Shown one piece after another: positions 1 to 11,817 of a DNA stretch of 64,000 nucleotides. Below the pieces are notes generated by a model. That model saw only the letters and a program-made list of their open reading frames with translations, ran no database searches and was not told the DNA's origin. A program made the position numbers and the translations under genes. Source of the stretch: Hansfordia pulvinata (lineage: Eukaryota > Ascomycota > Sordariomycetes > Xylariales); assembly GCA_006538405.1 (NCBI GenBank), contig BJKQ01000012.1, positions 97,001 to 161,000 on the forward strand, in the 5' to 3' direction. Numbering within the stretch: position 1 is the first letter of the stretch; each line of letters starts with the position of its first letter.

Positions 1-103
1 ATATTAAGTTTTAACGAGCTTATCCGGTTTATATATATATTACGCTAAGGTAAGGACAGTGTATTATTAATACCATTATTAAAGCACTCCCGCGCGCATT
101 GAT

Positions 104-180
104 AAGTACAGCTCTCTTTTCTATAGCCTTAAAATAAAGAAACCCAGGACCCCCCCCTCTTTTGAAAATTCTATATCCTC
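104..180 (+). repeat. left copy of outermost direct repeat
   Basis: About 50 bp here, including the core CCTTAAAATAAAGAAACCCA, resembles 18421-18512 in the same orientation. The two copies lie outside both Gypsy elements. They may be remnants of the termini of a third, oldest element, or simply members of a dispersed family. No ends or target duplication could be defined. Confidence 0.4.
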
Positions 181-283
181 ACGGAACGCATGTGCTTAAT
201 CAGCTGGACCTAGCCTCACCTTGTATTATGATCAAGTATAAACTGTGAACCTCCTTTACTTAACCTTAAAATCTGAAAGCAGG

Positions 284-819
284 TGTTACGAACCCGATTA
301 CTAGGCCGGCAGGTCAGGCCACACTAATGTAAGCAAGAGACCTATAGACTAATGGTCGCGTAAGACGACGTTAAACTAATTATATATATAAGAAAAGGTA
401 TAAATATAAGAAAAGATCACGTGATTAAGATCACCGTTAAGATAATAAGCAGTTCGCACGCTTATTACGATTATTATAATTAAAGTTACGCTCACGAGGA
501 AGGTCGTGAGTAAGATAAAGATCACTTTAAGGAACGTGATCCGGTAAACGGTATTAATAAAGGGATAAAGGATATATAAGGATAAAAGGTTTCTTATATA
601 TTTAATTATTCATTACCTTAATGATTAATTTAAGCATTTAAGTTATTCTTAAATAAGAGTAATCTCTTAATAATAGTCTACCACTTATTCAGTACTTCAG
701 TTACCCATTATTAATCAATTGCTTAATGTTTACCGATAAACGACCTTTTAAGTGTTCTTTAAAACATAAACCCTTAAACCAACTCTGAATTTTTCTTAAG
801 AAGAATCCAGGTCGTTATA
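284..819 (+). repeat. solo LTR of a Ty3/Gypsy element
   Basis: The segment starts TGTTACGAACCCGATTA and ends GTCGTTATA, matching both ends of the 496-bp LTRs at 3926-4421 and 11317-11812. Its middle differs, so the copy is 536 bp and represents a related but distinct insertion or subfamily. It is flanked by GCAGG (279-283) and ACAGG (820-824), a 5-bp target duplication with one G/A transition. No internal region is attached, so it most likely arose by LTR-LTR recombination. Confidence 0.8.
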
Positions 820-1636
820 ACAGGCTCGATCGAGCTAACCCCCTCTTAATTAAGCCGAGTTAATTAATTAAGTTAAATCACTTAATTAAGTTAAGTCACG
901 TGATTAACGCCACTTGATTAAGTTAAAGATTAAAAAAGTTAATTAAAATTATCTTTATAAGTAAATATAAGAGATTTATAAAAAGAAAACGTACATTTTA
1001 TTTAAAAAGTAAGAAAAAGTACGCTCGGGATTTATATATATAAAGAAAAAATATAAATAATAATTAAACTTTTTAAAAAAAAGTAAAGTAATAATTAATA
1101 ATAATATTAAAAACTATAATATAAATTTAATTATTAAATAAATTATTTAAAGCTTTAAATATAAAATAATGTTTTCTTTATAATTATAATTTATAATCGA
1201 AATTATTTAAAATAAATAATATAAAGTATATTTAAAGCTGTATTAAAAATAAATCTTTAATAATAAATTATAATTATTAATTATTTTAAGTAAAAACATT
1301 TTATTACGAATAGTATCACGGTTATATTAATATTAAGTTAAAGCAGGCTTATCGTTTAAATATACTTATTTTAAGGATAAAATTAAGAGTTTATAAGGAT
1401 AAATAAAAGTAAAACGCGCTCTTTATATAAGTAAATTATAAATATTATGCCCTTTTCTTTATATAAAAATTTATATTTAAGTTCTTATATATTTACTTAT
1501 AATATATATAACTCTTTTAAATCTTATTTTAAGCGTTAAATTATTATTTTATATTAATTTCCTTTTATTTAAACGGATTCTTATTAAAAAGCTGAGCCTC
1601 TTATTAAGAATTACACGTTTTATAAAGGAAGCCTTT

Positions 1637-1787
1637 TATTATAAACTTAGTCTTTTAGCTTAATCTCATAGTATATAATTACGGCAGCTCGCAGGCCTTA
1701 ACGTCTTCCTTTCTTCTTCCTCCTTTAAAGAGAATATTACCATATCGACGCACTCACGCGGGCATCGTTAATGGTTAATTTATAATA
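1637..1787 (+). repeat. 5' LTR of outer element
   Basis: 151 bp, starting TATTATAAACTTAG and ending TTTATAATA. Differences from the 3' copy are almost all C/T or G/A transitions, as RIP would leave. The original termini were probably TG...CA, as still seen in the 3' copy. Confidence 0.88.
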
Positions 1788-3086
1788 TATATTCTCCTTT
1801 AATAAACACCGGTAAAACAATAATATAAGCCGTAACACCGCCAATAAGATAATAACACGAGTCGTAACATTATTAATAAGGCGATAATATAAGCCGTTAT
1901 CTTTTAAATATATAAGATATTAAATATTAATTCACCTCCTTTTTAAACCGAAACGGTAACGATAAAGGGCTTAAATCTTTAATAATAACTTTAAGACTTA
2001 CGCGAATCGTAAAACTTTTAATAAAGCGTGTTATTTAAATAAATAACACGTTAATAATAAGAATTAACCTGGCTCGCGGCCGCGTTAACGGCCTTAAAAG
2101 AGCGTAAAAGGGAGTAATCACCTTTTTCACCTCTTTAAGTTATTATTAATACAACCTTAACTTTTAATAACTTAACTTAAGCCTTAAAAGCTTAATACCT
2201 TTATTTTATTATTAATACGGACATAAACGCGTTTAATTTAAAAGGGGGGGGCCTTTAAACGTTACGCACGGTCGCGCCGGACTTAAACGGGTAATAATTT
2301 AAGGTAAGGCCGCCGCAGTGTAAGCCGTTACCTTAAAAGGGCCTTTTTAATAATAATAAGGCCATATTCACCGCTTAACGTTTAACGTTAATATATAAGT
2401 TAAAGGCCGATTAAAAGTTTATTAACGATAATTAAGATTAATAAGTCTTTATTTAAATAAACTTTTCCTTTTTAATTTAAGCTTAAATAACCCCTTTTTA
2501 TAAAGTAAGCGGCTTTAAAAAGCGTATAAACTTAAAGTATTATAACCTTAATTATTTCTTATAATACTTTACTTTATTATTTAAAGATCCTTATTAATAA
2601 GCGATAATTAAGATTAAGCTTAATTATATACGGTAAATAATTAAAAAGAGGTTCGTTACGTTCTTCCTTTACTTTAAATAAAAGCTATTTACGATAAAAG
2701 GCTAAGATTAAAACGGTTCGGTTAAGCTTAACCGCTTTTAATAAGCCTTTTTAAATCGGATAAGGAGGATCACGTATAATCGTTAAGTCTTTTATATAAA
2801 TTATAATAAAACGGTGATAATATACCGGGCTATCGCGTTAAACTTAAAATCTTATAACTTAAAAAAGAAGTTTTAAGCCGCGGCAGCGCCATAACCGCTT
2901 TAAGGCGATATTAAAAGGGACGGCGATAAGGACACTTAAATAATAAAAGTGTATAAAATAAAGGCCTTAACGGCCTTTAAAAAGAGGTTTAAGCAACTGT
3001 AATAAGGTAAAGCGGGGGCGAAAAGCTAATAATAAGCGCTTTAAATCTTTTAAGTTAAGCTTAACACGTGTAAGGAAAAGGGCCTT

Positions 3087-3128
3087 TACTTTTATTATAA
3101 GAAAAACAGATATAAAGCGAATAAATAT
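3087..3128 (+). pseudogene. Gag zinc-knuckle relic, outer element
   Basis: Fourteen codons fit the C-x2-C-x4-H-x4-C spacing of a retroviral-type zinc knuckle. All four ligands now read Tyr (TAC/TAT), explained by TGC/TGT to TAC/TAT and CAC/CAT to TAT transitions. Gag normally packages element RNA. The surrounding Gag frame is too mutated to delimit. Confidence 0.6.
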
Positions 3129-3519
3129 TCCCTTTTTTTAATATAACGGCCTTTAATAATAATTCGCTTTACGGCGGCGCTTAATATAAAGGACGACCTA
3201 TTATAAAACGATACCGACTCGGAAAACGGCTCGCCTTTAAGTTAAGTTTTACTTAAAGGCTGCTTAACTTACACTTAAACTTAATCGACCCCTTTAAGGT
3301 GTTTAAGGCGCGGGAGTTTAAAGATATTTAAATATATATAAATATAAAACCCTTCTTTATATTAATCCTCTTTAACTTTTTCGTTACCTTAAATATATAA
3401 GTTAATATAAAGTGTGATTATTATAAAGTAATAAGCGAATAATACGTTTAATCTTTAAGCTTATAATAAATCGACTTATTTAAGCTTTAAGACTTATAAT
3501 TAACTACGGGTAAAGCGAA

Positions 3520-3925
3520 GTCTTATAATATATAACGTTTAATACGTATAATAATCGATATTAATAAGTGGTCGTTATTAACGTGCTTTTATATAATCTT
3601 AAAGTTAACTTAAAACATTATATTAAAGCTGCCTTTTATAAAGCGTCGCAACGTAATAATAAATACGGGACGGAGGGAACTTAAGATCCGGGCGGTAAGG
3701 GGTTTATTAATTAAGGATTCTTAAATATAATAATTAAAAGACGGCCCGGTCCTTATAACGGGGCACGCTTAATTAAGGAAATATATAATAAAGGAGTTAT
3801 AAAGCCGTTAATAATTATTAACTTATAAGAAATTATAAGTGTCCTCCGCTTTCACGTCACCGACCCGGCCCTGCCCCCCCCCTTCCCTTTAAAGGTTAAA
3901 GACTTTTAAAGGCTATTTAATAAGT
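3520..3925 (+). pseudogene. protease end of Pol, outer element, left of the insertion
   Basis: In frame with the downstream pol, the translation shows a segment like the end of an aspartic protease domain (ILKLPFIKRRNVIIN, resembling the usual I-L-G-L-P-W-L block), then a linker leading to the RT. The frame runs to 3925, where the nested element begins. It continues exactly in frame at 11818-11820 once the element and one TAAGT copy are removed. Confidence 0.7.
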
Positions 3926-4421
3926 TATTACGAACCCGATTACCAGGTCGGTAAAACGGGCCACATTAATATAAGCAAGAGACTTATAAACTAATAATCG
4001 TATAAGGCTATATTAAACCAATTATGTACGTAAGGAAATGTGGGTACGCGGGATAAAGTCACGTGACTAATATATCGGGCAGATAACATATTTTATATAT
4101 TAAGGGAATATATGTAATATATTAATAATATAACATATTAAACATATTTAAGCATTAATAAAGGAATAAAGGATATATAAGGATGGAAGGCTTCTTATAT
4201 ATTTAATTATTCATTACCTTAATAATTAATTTAAGTATTTAAGTTATTCTTAAATAAGAGTAACCTTTTAATAATAATCTATTATTTATTTAATACTTTA
4301 ATTACTTATTATTAATTAATTACTTAATGTTTACCGATAAACGACCTTTTAAGTGTTCTTTTAAAATATAAAACCTTAAATTAATTCTATATTTTTCTTA
4401 AAAAGAATTTAAGTCGTTACA
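3926..4421 (+). repeat. 5' LTR of nested element
   Basis: 496 bp. It begins TATTACGAACCCGATTA (TG to TA by transition) and ends TCGTTACA. It is closely similar to 11317-11812, with C/T and G/A differences. Confidence 0.92.
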
Positions 4422-5499
4422 TTTTAATCACTCTTATTTAAGCATTTAATAACTATCCGTTAATACCCTTAAGTAATATTTAATTAACACGATATCGTCT
4501 TAACCTGGATCCTTTAAATAACCGGTGGCGTAAACGCCTTTAAAGAACTTAATTAAAGAGATAAAAAGGGTTAATAACGATAAAAAGGAGTACGATCTTA
4601 TTAAAAGCGAATATAAGTAATTACTTAATAAGCTTTATACTTTATAAAAATAATTATAAGCCTTTTATTAAGCTTATAAGAACGTTAACAAATAATTATA
4701 ATAAGCGCGTATTAAGCATATTAATATAATTAACGAACTTTAATAAGCTTAACTTATTAAGGCTATATAAGGCGTTAAAGGCATTATTTAAGCTCCTTTA
4801 ATTAACGTTAACCTTAAAATTAACCCTTTTAAAACCTTTAACGACACCCTTAAGTAACTTTAAGGGTTTTTAACTTAAATAAAAGCATTTTATTAATTAT
4901 ATAAACACTTTAATAATAAGAAGGATTAAGTTATTCACGCCGGATCGTTTCTTTATAAAAAGGCTTTAACTTAATTTAAATTATACCTTATTAAAGTAAT
5001 TAATAAACCTTAAAAGTAATAATCGACCGAGATTAAAAGGATCTTTATATTTTATATCGGATTCGAACGATAACTTAAAGGCTTATTTTAAGACTTAAAT
5101 AAGAAACGATAAGCCGAAAAAGAACTTATTAACTTATAATAAAAGACCTTAACGTCCCTTTACGTTATAAACTTTAAACGTATCCTTATATAATTTAATT
5201 AAATTAAGGAGAGTAAGATCTTTATATTTTATTAAGGATTAAAGGATAAAGTTAAGGATGAATTAATTAAGTAAAACATATTAAAAAACTTTATAAAGTA
5301 TATCGAAACCGTAATCTATATCGATATTAAACTTTATAAACGACGCCGCGAAAAGGGCGGCAATAATTAACGAACGTCGTAAAATATAAAACGATAACGA
5401 TAAGGAGGAACGAAGCCTTATTTTACTTTTTACGGATAATACTTAAAACTTATAAATATTAACCGCGCTTTTAACGATAAATATAAGAAAACATTTAAG

Positions 5500-5541
5500 T
5501 GTTATAATTACGATAAATTAAGGTATATTACGCGCGATTAT
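5500..5541 (+). pseudogene. Gag zinc-knuckle relic, nested element
   Basis: Fourteen codons fit C-x2-C-x4-H-x4-C. The first Cys (TGT) survives and the other three ligands read Tyr through G/A or C/T transitions. The motif lies in a different frame from the downstream pol (position 5500 against 8219 differs by one), so the element had either a frameshift or separate gag and pol frames. Confidence 0.65.
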
Positions 5542-7899
5542 TAAACGTTTAAATAACTTAAATAAGTTAATAAACACGTTAAGGCTATTAAAGAAATCAC
5601 GATAAATTAAAACGGTTAAATTCCCGTACTTAAAAAACGAGTTTATATAACTTATAAGGCATATAATAATTTAAACTTTAACCTTAAATTCGACGCTGCC
5701 TTTAATATTTTACGAGAAGGGTTTAATAAAGTAATAAAGTATTAAAAATAACGCGTAAATTAATAAACCGAGACCTTTTAAAAAGGGACTTATAATACCT
5801 TTTAAGTTAATTATATATACTTAACCTTATAACGATACATCGGTCGTGATATATTTAATATTATAATACTTTTATAAGACTTAAAGGATATATTAAAATA
5901 AAAAGCATGTAAATAAAGCTTTATATAACGTAACTCCTTAAAGTAAATCCCTTAAATAATCGTAAGAACTATTAATTAAAAGAAGCTTAATATTATTATA
6001 TAACACGACGTTATACTTCGGATCCTTAAGCACGGATATTAATAAGTTATAATAAAAGAATAAGCTACTTATTCGGAATAAAAAGTTTAATTCTTTAACG
6101 AATTTATAAATAACCCCCGATTATACGCGCTTTTTAATAAACGATACGATAATAACCCTTATAATATTATTAACGATATATTAAGAGTTAAAGATAATAA
6201 GACTTAAAAACGTATTAAGACCACCTTATAAAAAAAATAAGACTTATTTAACTCCTTTATCTTTAAAGTAATTATAAAGAATAAATAAGCTCTCCGTTTT
6301 AAGATAAGTATTACTTAAGATTAAGAAGATCGGTAAGATTTAATTAAATAAATCGAAGATTATAAAGATTATTATAATCTTATAACAAAGTAATAAACAT
6401 TTAATAAAGAAGTAAACGTAATAATTAACGTATTAATACACGTTTAATCTTTAAAAGGGCCTTATAAGTGAACACTTATACTTAAGCTTAAGGAATGCCT
6501 TTAAGAAAACCATAACGAACTAAGCGACGTAACGGAAACTTATTAAGTATAAAGCTTATATAAATATTTATTTAATAAAAAAGAAAAGGAATATTTCTTC
6601 CATTATAATAAGACCTTTAACGACACGAAAGAACTTATAATAATCTTAAATAAAAAAGACCTAAAAAGGTATATAAAGATATATACGACTTAATTCCTTA
6701 TAATACTTAATATAACGAGATCGCTTAATATAATTATATTTATATTACTTTTTAATAATACTTAATTAATAAAGTTAAGTATCGTTACTTTCTTATAAAG
6801 GTTAAAACGTTTAAACCGATATAAGAATTATAATATTATTAATACTTTAACCACTTCGTATTAATAAAACCTTTTATGTTTTATTAAAGAACACTTTTTA
6901 TACTTTATAAGAAATTAAAATAACGTTATAGCTTATTAAAAGGAACCGTGTACGCGACACGCGTTAAACTCGTAAAGTAAGTACGACACTTAATTAAAGA
7001 GTTAATATTTAAAAGTCGGACTTCGGAACATATTAATAACTTATTAATTAAATTATTATTATAAAACGATAAATAACGTGCTTTACTTTCGAACACCGGA
7101 TCACGGTAAAGCGAGGCTTTTATAAGCAGCTTTTAATAACACGGTTTAACACGAGTAACGACGCGATAACACTTAAAAAATTAAAGCACTTTATTATTAA
7201 TTTAAGGTAATAAATAAAAAGAACCTACACGATAAGATAAGCCTTTAATAAAAATAAAGCCATATAGCTCAGCGTAACGGTATATTACGGATTAAAGAGA
7301 ATTTAAGTATTAATCGATAATAAGTCGACTTAAAATTTAATATTATTACGAATTATTAATAAATTTAAATTATTATAAAATAAAAAAGACGCCCTATACC
7401 GACTCACGATAATAAATAAGAGTTATTTAAGGAAAGCTTAAGGATAAATCGAACACGAGATTACGCCCTTCCCGGTTATTATTTATAACCGACTTATAAG
7501 ACTTTAATTAAATATCGTTAATATCTTAAATAAGATAATCTTAAAGATACCTTAATTATAATCGGCGAATCTTAAAGTTAATTAAAGTATTAACCGTCTT
7601 TAATAAGAAATATTAAAAAGAGATCACGACACTTAATTAAAGACGACACCTTTATTATTAAACGGATTTAAGTTTATATTTATAAGACGTATTATCGTTA
7701 AGATAATAAAAAAGGATTACTTATTAAAGTAAGTAATACTTAAGGAATATCGATAATTCGCGATATTATTTTAAAATAAATTTAACACGGAAAATAACTT
7801 ACCGTTATATTCGAATTATAATTATACGATACCACTTAAAAATAAAGCTTAACCGATATTTAAGCCTGTTTACTTATTAAATTTAATATAACATGTAAA

Positions 7900-10610
7900 G
7901 CTTAAAAAGAAGCTACGATAAGATTTAAATAAAGGGTATATTAAGTTATTTATATTATTAACCGGTTACTTTATCTTATTTATACTTAAAAAGGACGGAT
8001 CTTAAAGGATATACGTTAATTACCGATAGCTTAACGATATTATTATTAAAAATCGGTACCCTTTACCTTTAATTAAAGTGTTAAAGGACCTTCTTTATAA
8101 AGTTAAGATCTTTATTATAATAAATTTATTAAACGCTTATCACCTTATTAAGATCCTTATAAGAGATAAGTGGAAAACAGCGTTCCGGATATTAAAGGGA
8201 CATTTTAAATATTTAATAATACCTTTTAAACTTATAAATACTTTAACCAGCTTTTAAAGTATAATAAACACCGTCCTTAAGCCCTTTCACGGCGTTTTCA
8301 TGGTTATATACCTTAACGATATTCTTATTTACTTTAAAAATAAAGCAGATTATATAAGCCACGTGAAGTAAGTCCTTTAAGCCCTTTAAAATGTTAACCT
8401 TCGTGTTAACTTAAAGAAAAGTTAATTTTATTAAATAAAAGTCGACTTTATAAGATACACGATTCAGTTAAAAAAGGTGTTAATATAGTAAAGTAAGGTG
8501 CAGGCTATTTAAGAATGGCCTATTCTTAAGAGTATTTATAATATTAAAAGATTCTTAAGATTCGTGAACTTTTACCGATAATTTATCGAAGGATTTAATA
8601 AACACGTTAAGCCCTTAATTAATATAATTAAGAAAGATAAGCCTTTTAAATAAAATAAAGAACTTTAAACCTTATTTAACACCTTTAAGGAAGCAATTTC
8701 GAAAGAACTTATTATAATTATAATTAACCTTAATAAACTTATAAAAGTCGAGACCGACGTTAACGACTTCGTTATAAGAGGATGATTAAGATAATAAGAT
8801 AAAATAAGTAAGTTATATTTAATAACTTACTTCTTAAAAAAGTTTAATAAATTAAAGCTTAATTACACGGTATATAATAAAGAGCTTATAATTATTATCG
8901 AAGCATTTAAGGAATAAAGGTATTATTTAAGTGGCACCCTTACTTTAATAACCGTTTATACGGATTATAAGAATCTTATAGCCTTTATAAAGAATAAGGT
9001 TCTTAATAAATAATAAATTCGATAAATAAAGATCCTCTTAGAATTTAACTTTAAGATCGAATATTATAAAGGTAAAAAAAACGTTAAAGTAAATGCTTTT
9101 AATAAACGTCTTAACCATTTCACGGTAAACTTAATAATAAAATTATAAATTATCTTAAGGTAAAATAAAAACAGGAACTTAATCTTAATATAATAAATTT
9201 AACTCACTTAAGTTAAAGAAGAATAATTTAACCATGAACTACGATAAGAAACATAACGCTTAAAAGCATTATCGAACGATAAGCGGTTTAACCTTTTTAA
9301 ATAATTTAACGGAGTTATACTCTTTTATAATAAACGATTTATACTTATACCGTTATAACGGTAACTTATTAAAATAATTTATAAAGATTTATCTTATGGT
9401 TATTAAAGGATTTAAAAAACTATATAACGAGTATAACGCGATTACGACTTTCCGAACTTTAAAAGATTAATTAAGATAATAATTAAAGAATACGACATAT
9501 ATATTCGATTTAAGGTAACACGTTATAAGCCTTATAAAGAACTCCAGCTTATACCTTTTAAGGATAAAGCATAGAAATCGGTTTTAATAAACTTTATTAT
9601 AAAGCTCCCTTTATTTATAAATCCAGTGATTAAAATCGTTTATAATAATATTATAATTTATATAAAATAGCTTATTAAGTTTACGAAGTTTCAATTATTT
9701 AAGGAAATTATGACCGTAATATAAATTGTTTAATTAATAAATAAGACCATATTTAATTAATATAATTTACTTAAAGAACTTATCACGGATCGAGATAAGC
9801 TTTTTATAGCCCACTTTTAAAAATCATTTATATAATAACTCGGAGTGTAATATAAGACGTCGATAATATATTACCTGTAAATAAATAATTACACGGAACG
9901 ACTTAATTAAGTATTAAAGCAGTATTTATAATGCTACGTTAACTTTAAATAAAACAATTAAGTATCCCTTTTACTTAAAGCAAAATTTATATATAATAAT
10001 TTAAATAATAAAGATATAAAGATATCACCCTTTTATACGAATTATAAATTCAACTTATAAAGATCACGATAAGCAATAATTAATGGTAACGCTTTAAAAG
10101 CCGTTATTTAAGTTAAATATTTCACGACTCTTTATAAACACCTTTATATAAAGCTTACAGCGATTTAATAACGTATAAAACAATATTACGATAACCACCG
10201 GTCGTTAAGGCTAACCTTTAAAAGGGGAAATAAGGTTTATTTACTACGTAAAAATATTCGAATTAAAAGACTTAATAATAAGTTAAATTTTAAAAAGATC
10301 GGACTATTTAAAATTAACGAGATCGTTTTATTAATTAATTATAAATTATTATTACTTAACATTATAAAAATCCACTTAATATTCCACGTTTTATTATTAA
10401 AACCAGCACCGGTTAACATATAACTTAAAACCGAAATCGAAGCTGATACCGATACTTAAGAATTTAAGGTTAAAAAGATACTGGATTCACGTTAATAAGG
10501 ATTTATAATAAAGTATTTAATATAATAGAAAGGTTACTTATTATTAAAAAATTCTTAAAAACTTAAGGACCACTTAAACTGCTCACGGTTATTAAGATAA
10601 TTCTATTAAA
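7900..10610 (+). pseudogene. Pol relic (RT, RNase H, integrase, chromodomain), nested element
   Basis: A single frame links all blocks: RT at 7985-8066 (KKDGS followed by a stop, then RIYVNYR); the IPFKLINTLTSF block from 8219; the catalytic box VIYLNDILIYF from 8303 with one Asp changed to Asn; RNase H (VETDVNDF) from 8747; the integrase segment after the zinc finger (VTRYKPYKELQ) from about 9515; and the chromodomain block EFKVKKILDSR from 10460. Stops occur at former CAA, CAG and CGA codons. That the frame is shared over 2.2 kb shows no indels, only transitions. Confidence 0.88.
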
Positions 10611-11316
10611 GACATCCAAATCGGGAGCAAATTAAAATGTAAGGTCGTCCCACGGTATATTCGTAATAAAACCGAAATCGCTTAAAGGAGTAAGATCGGG
10701 ACTGCGCGGGAAAACCTCGGAAAAAGCTTATTAAGCCTTAACGGCCTCCCGAGCCTTAATCTCGTTTAACTCGTTAAGGTTATTAATCCCACGATAAAGA
10801 CCCCGTATTATCCGTTTTAATTATAACTCCTTTTACTTACGGAGGCGCTCAATACGCTGGTTAGCTTCTTAAAGCTAATAAGTCGCGTCTTAATAAGCCT
10901 GCTCGGCGCTCTTCAGCTTAGCCTTTTACTTTATATATTAACGAGCAACTCGCTGCAGCTAAGTATTACTTAAGCCACGCACGTCGTAATAAAAATGGCT
11001 TAAGCGTATATACTTAAAGTAACGGCTCGAGTTATCCGGAGAGATCTCGTAAAAAGAGATACCCCGTTTTCGTAAGTAAAGCAAGAAGGTATTTAAAAGG
11101 ATTATTTTAAGATAAAGGAAAGAAGGAAATCTCGCTGCTTAATGTTAAAAGTAAAGGCAGCACGAGGTTTAACGGAACGTGACTTCTACACACGCGACGA
11201 TATGGTTAATAAAAAGAATAAGGATAAAGGAAACACGAAGGCCACGCCCACGTTAAGGCCTACTCACTCTTTTATATTAATTAATTAAGGATAAACAACT
11301 TAAAAAGAGGGTATAA

Positions 11317-11812
11317 TGTTACGAACCCGATTATTAAGTCGGTAAAACGGGCTATATTAATATAAGTAAAAGACTTATAAATTAATAGTCGTATAAGGTT
11401 ATATTAAACCAATTATATACGTAAGGAAATATAGGTACGCGGGACAAAGTCACGTGATTAATATATCGGGTAAATAACATATTCTATATATTAAAGGAAT
11501 ATATGTAATATATTAATAATATAACATATTAAACATATTCAAGCATTAATAAGGGAATAAAGGATATATAAGGATGGAAGGCTTCTTATATATTTAATTA
11601 TTCATTACCTTAATAATCAATTTAAGCATTTAAGTCATTCTTAAATAAAAGTAACCTCTTAACGATAATCTACCATTTATTTAATACTTTAATTACCTAT
11701 TATTAATTAATTACTTAATGTTTACCGATAAACGACCTTTTAAGTGTTCTTTTAAAATATAAAACCTTAAATTAATTCTGTATTTTTCTTAAGAAGAATC
11801 CAGGTCGTTATA
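11317..11812 (+). repeat. 3' LTR of nested element
   Basis: 496 bp, the same length as the 5' copy. It begins TGTTACGAACCCGATTA and ends TCGTTATA (CA to TA by transition). It is followed at once by the target duplication TAAGT. Confidence 0.92.
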
Positions 11813-11817
11813 TAAGT

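Larger units (their letters stand above)
3926..11812 (+). mobile_element. nested Ty3/Gypsy chromodomain retrotransposon, RIP-inactivated
   Basis: Two 496-bp LTRs (3926-4421 and 11317-11812) are flanked by perfect 5-bp duplications TAAGT (3921-3925 and 11813-11817). The 7,887-bp element sits in the pol gene of the outer element. Internal order on the + strand: a Gag zinc knuckle at 5500-5541, RT near 7985-8330, RNase H at 8747, integrase near 9491, chromodomain near 10460. A purine-rich AAAAAGAGGG at 11302-11311 precedes the 3' LTR as a polypurine tract would. The primer-binding site is not recognisable after RIP. Being inside the other, this insertion is the younger of the two. Confidence 0.92.
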
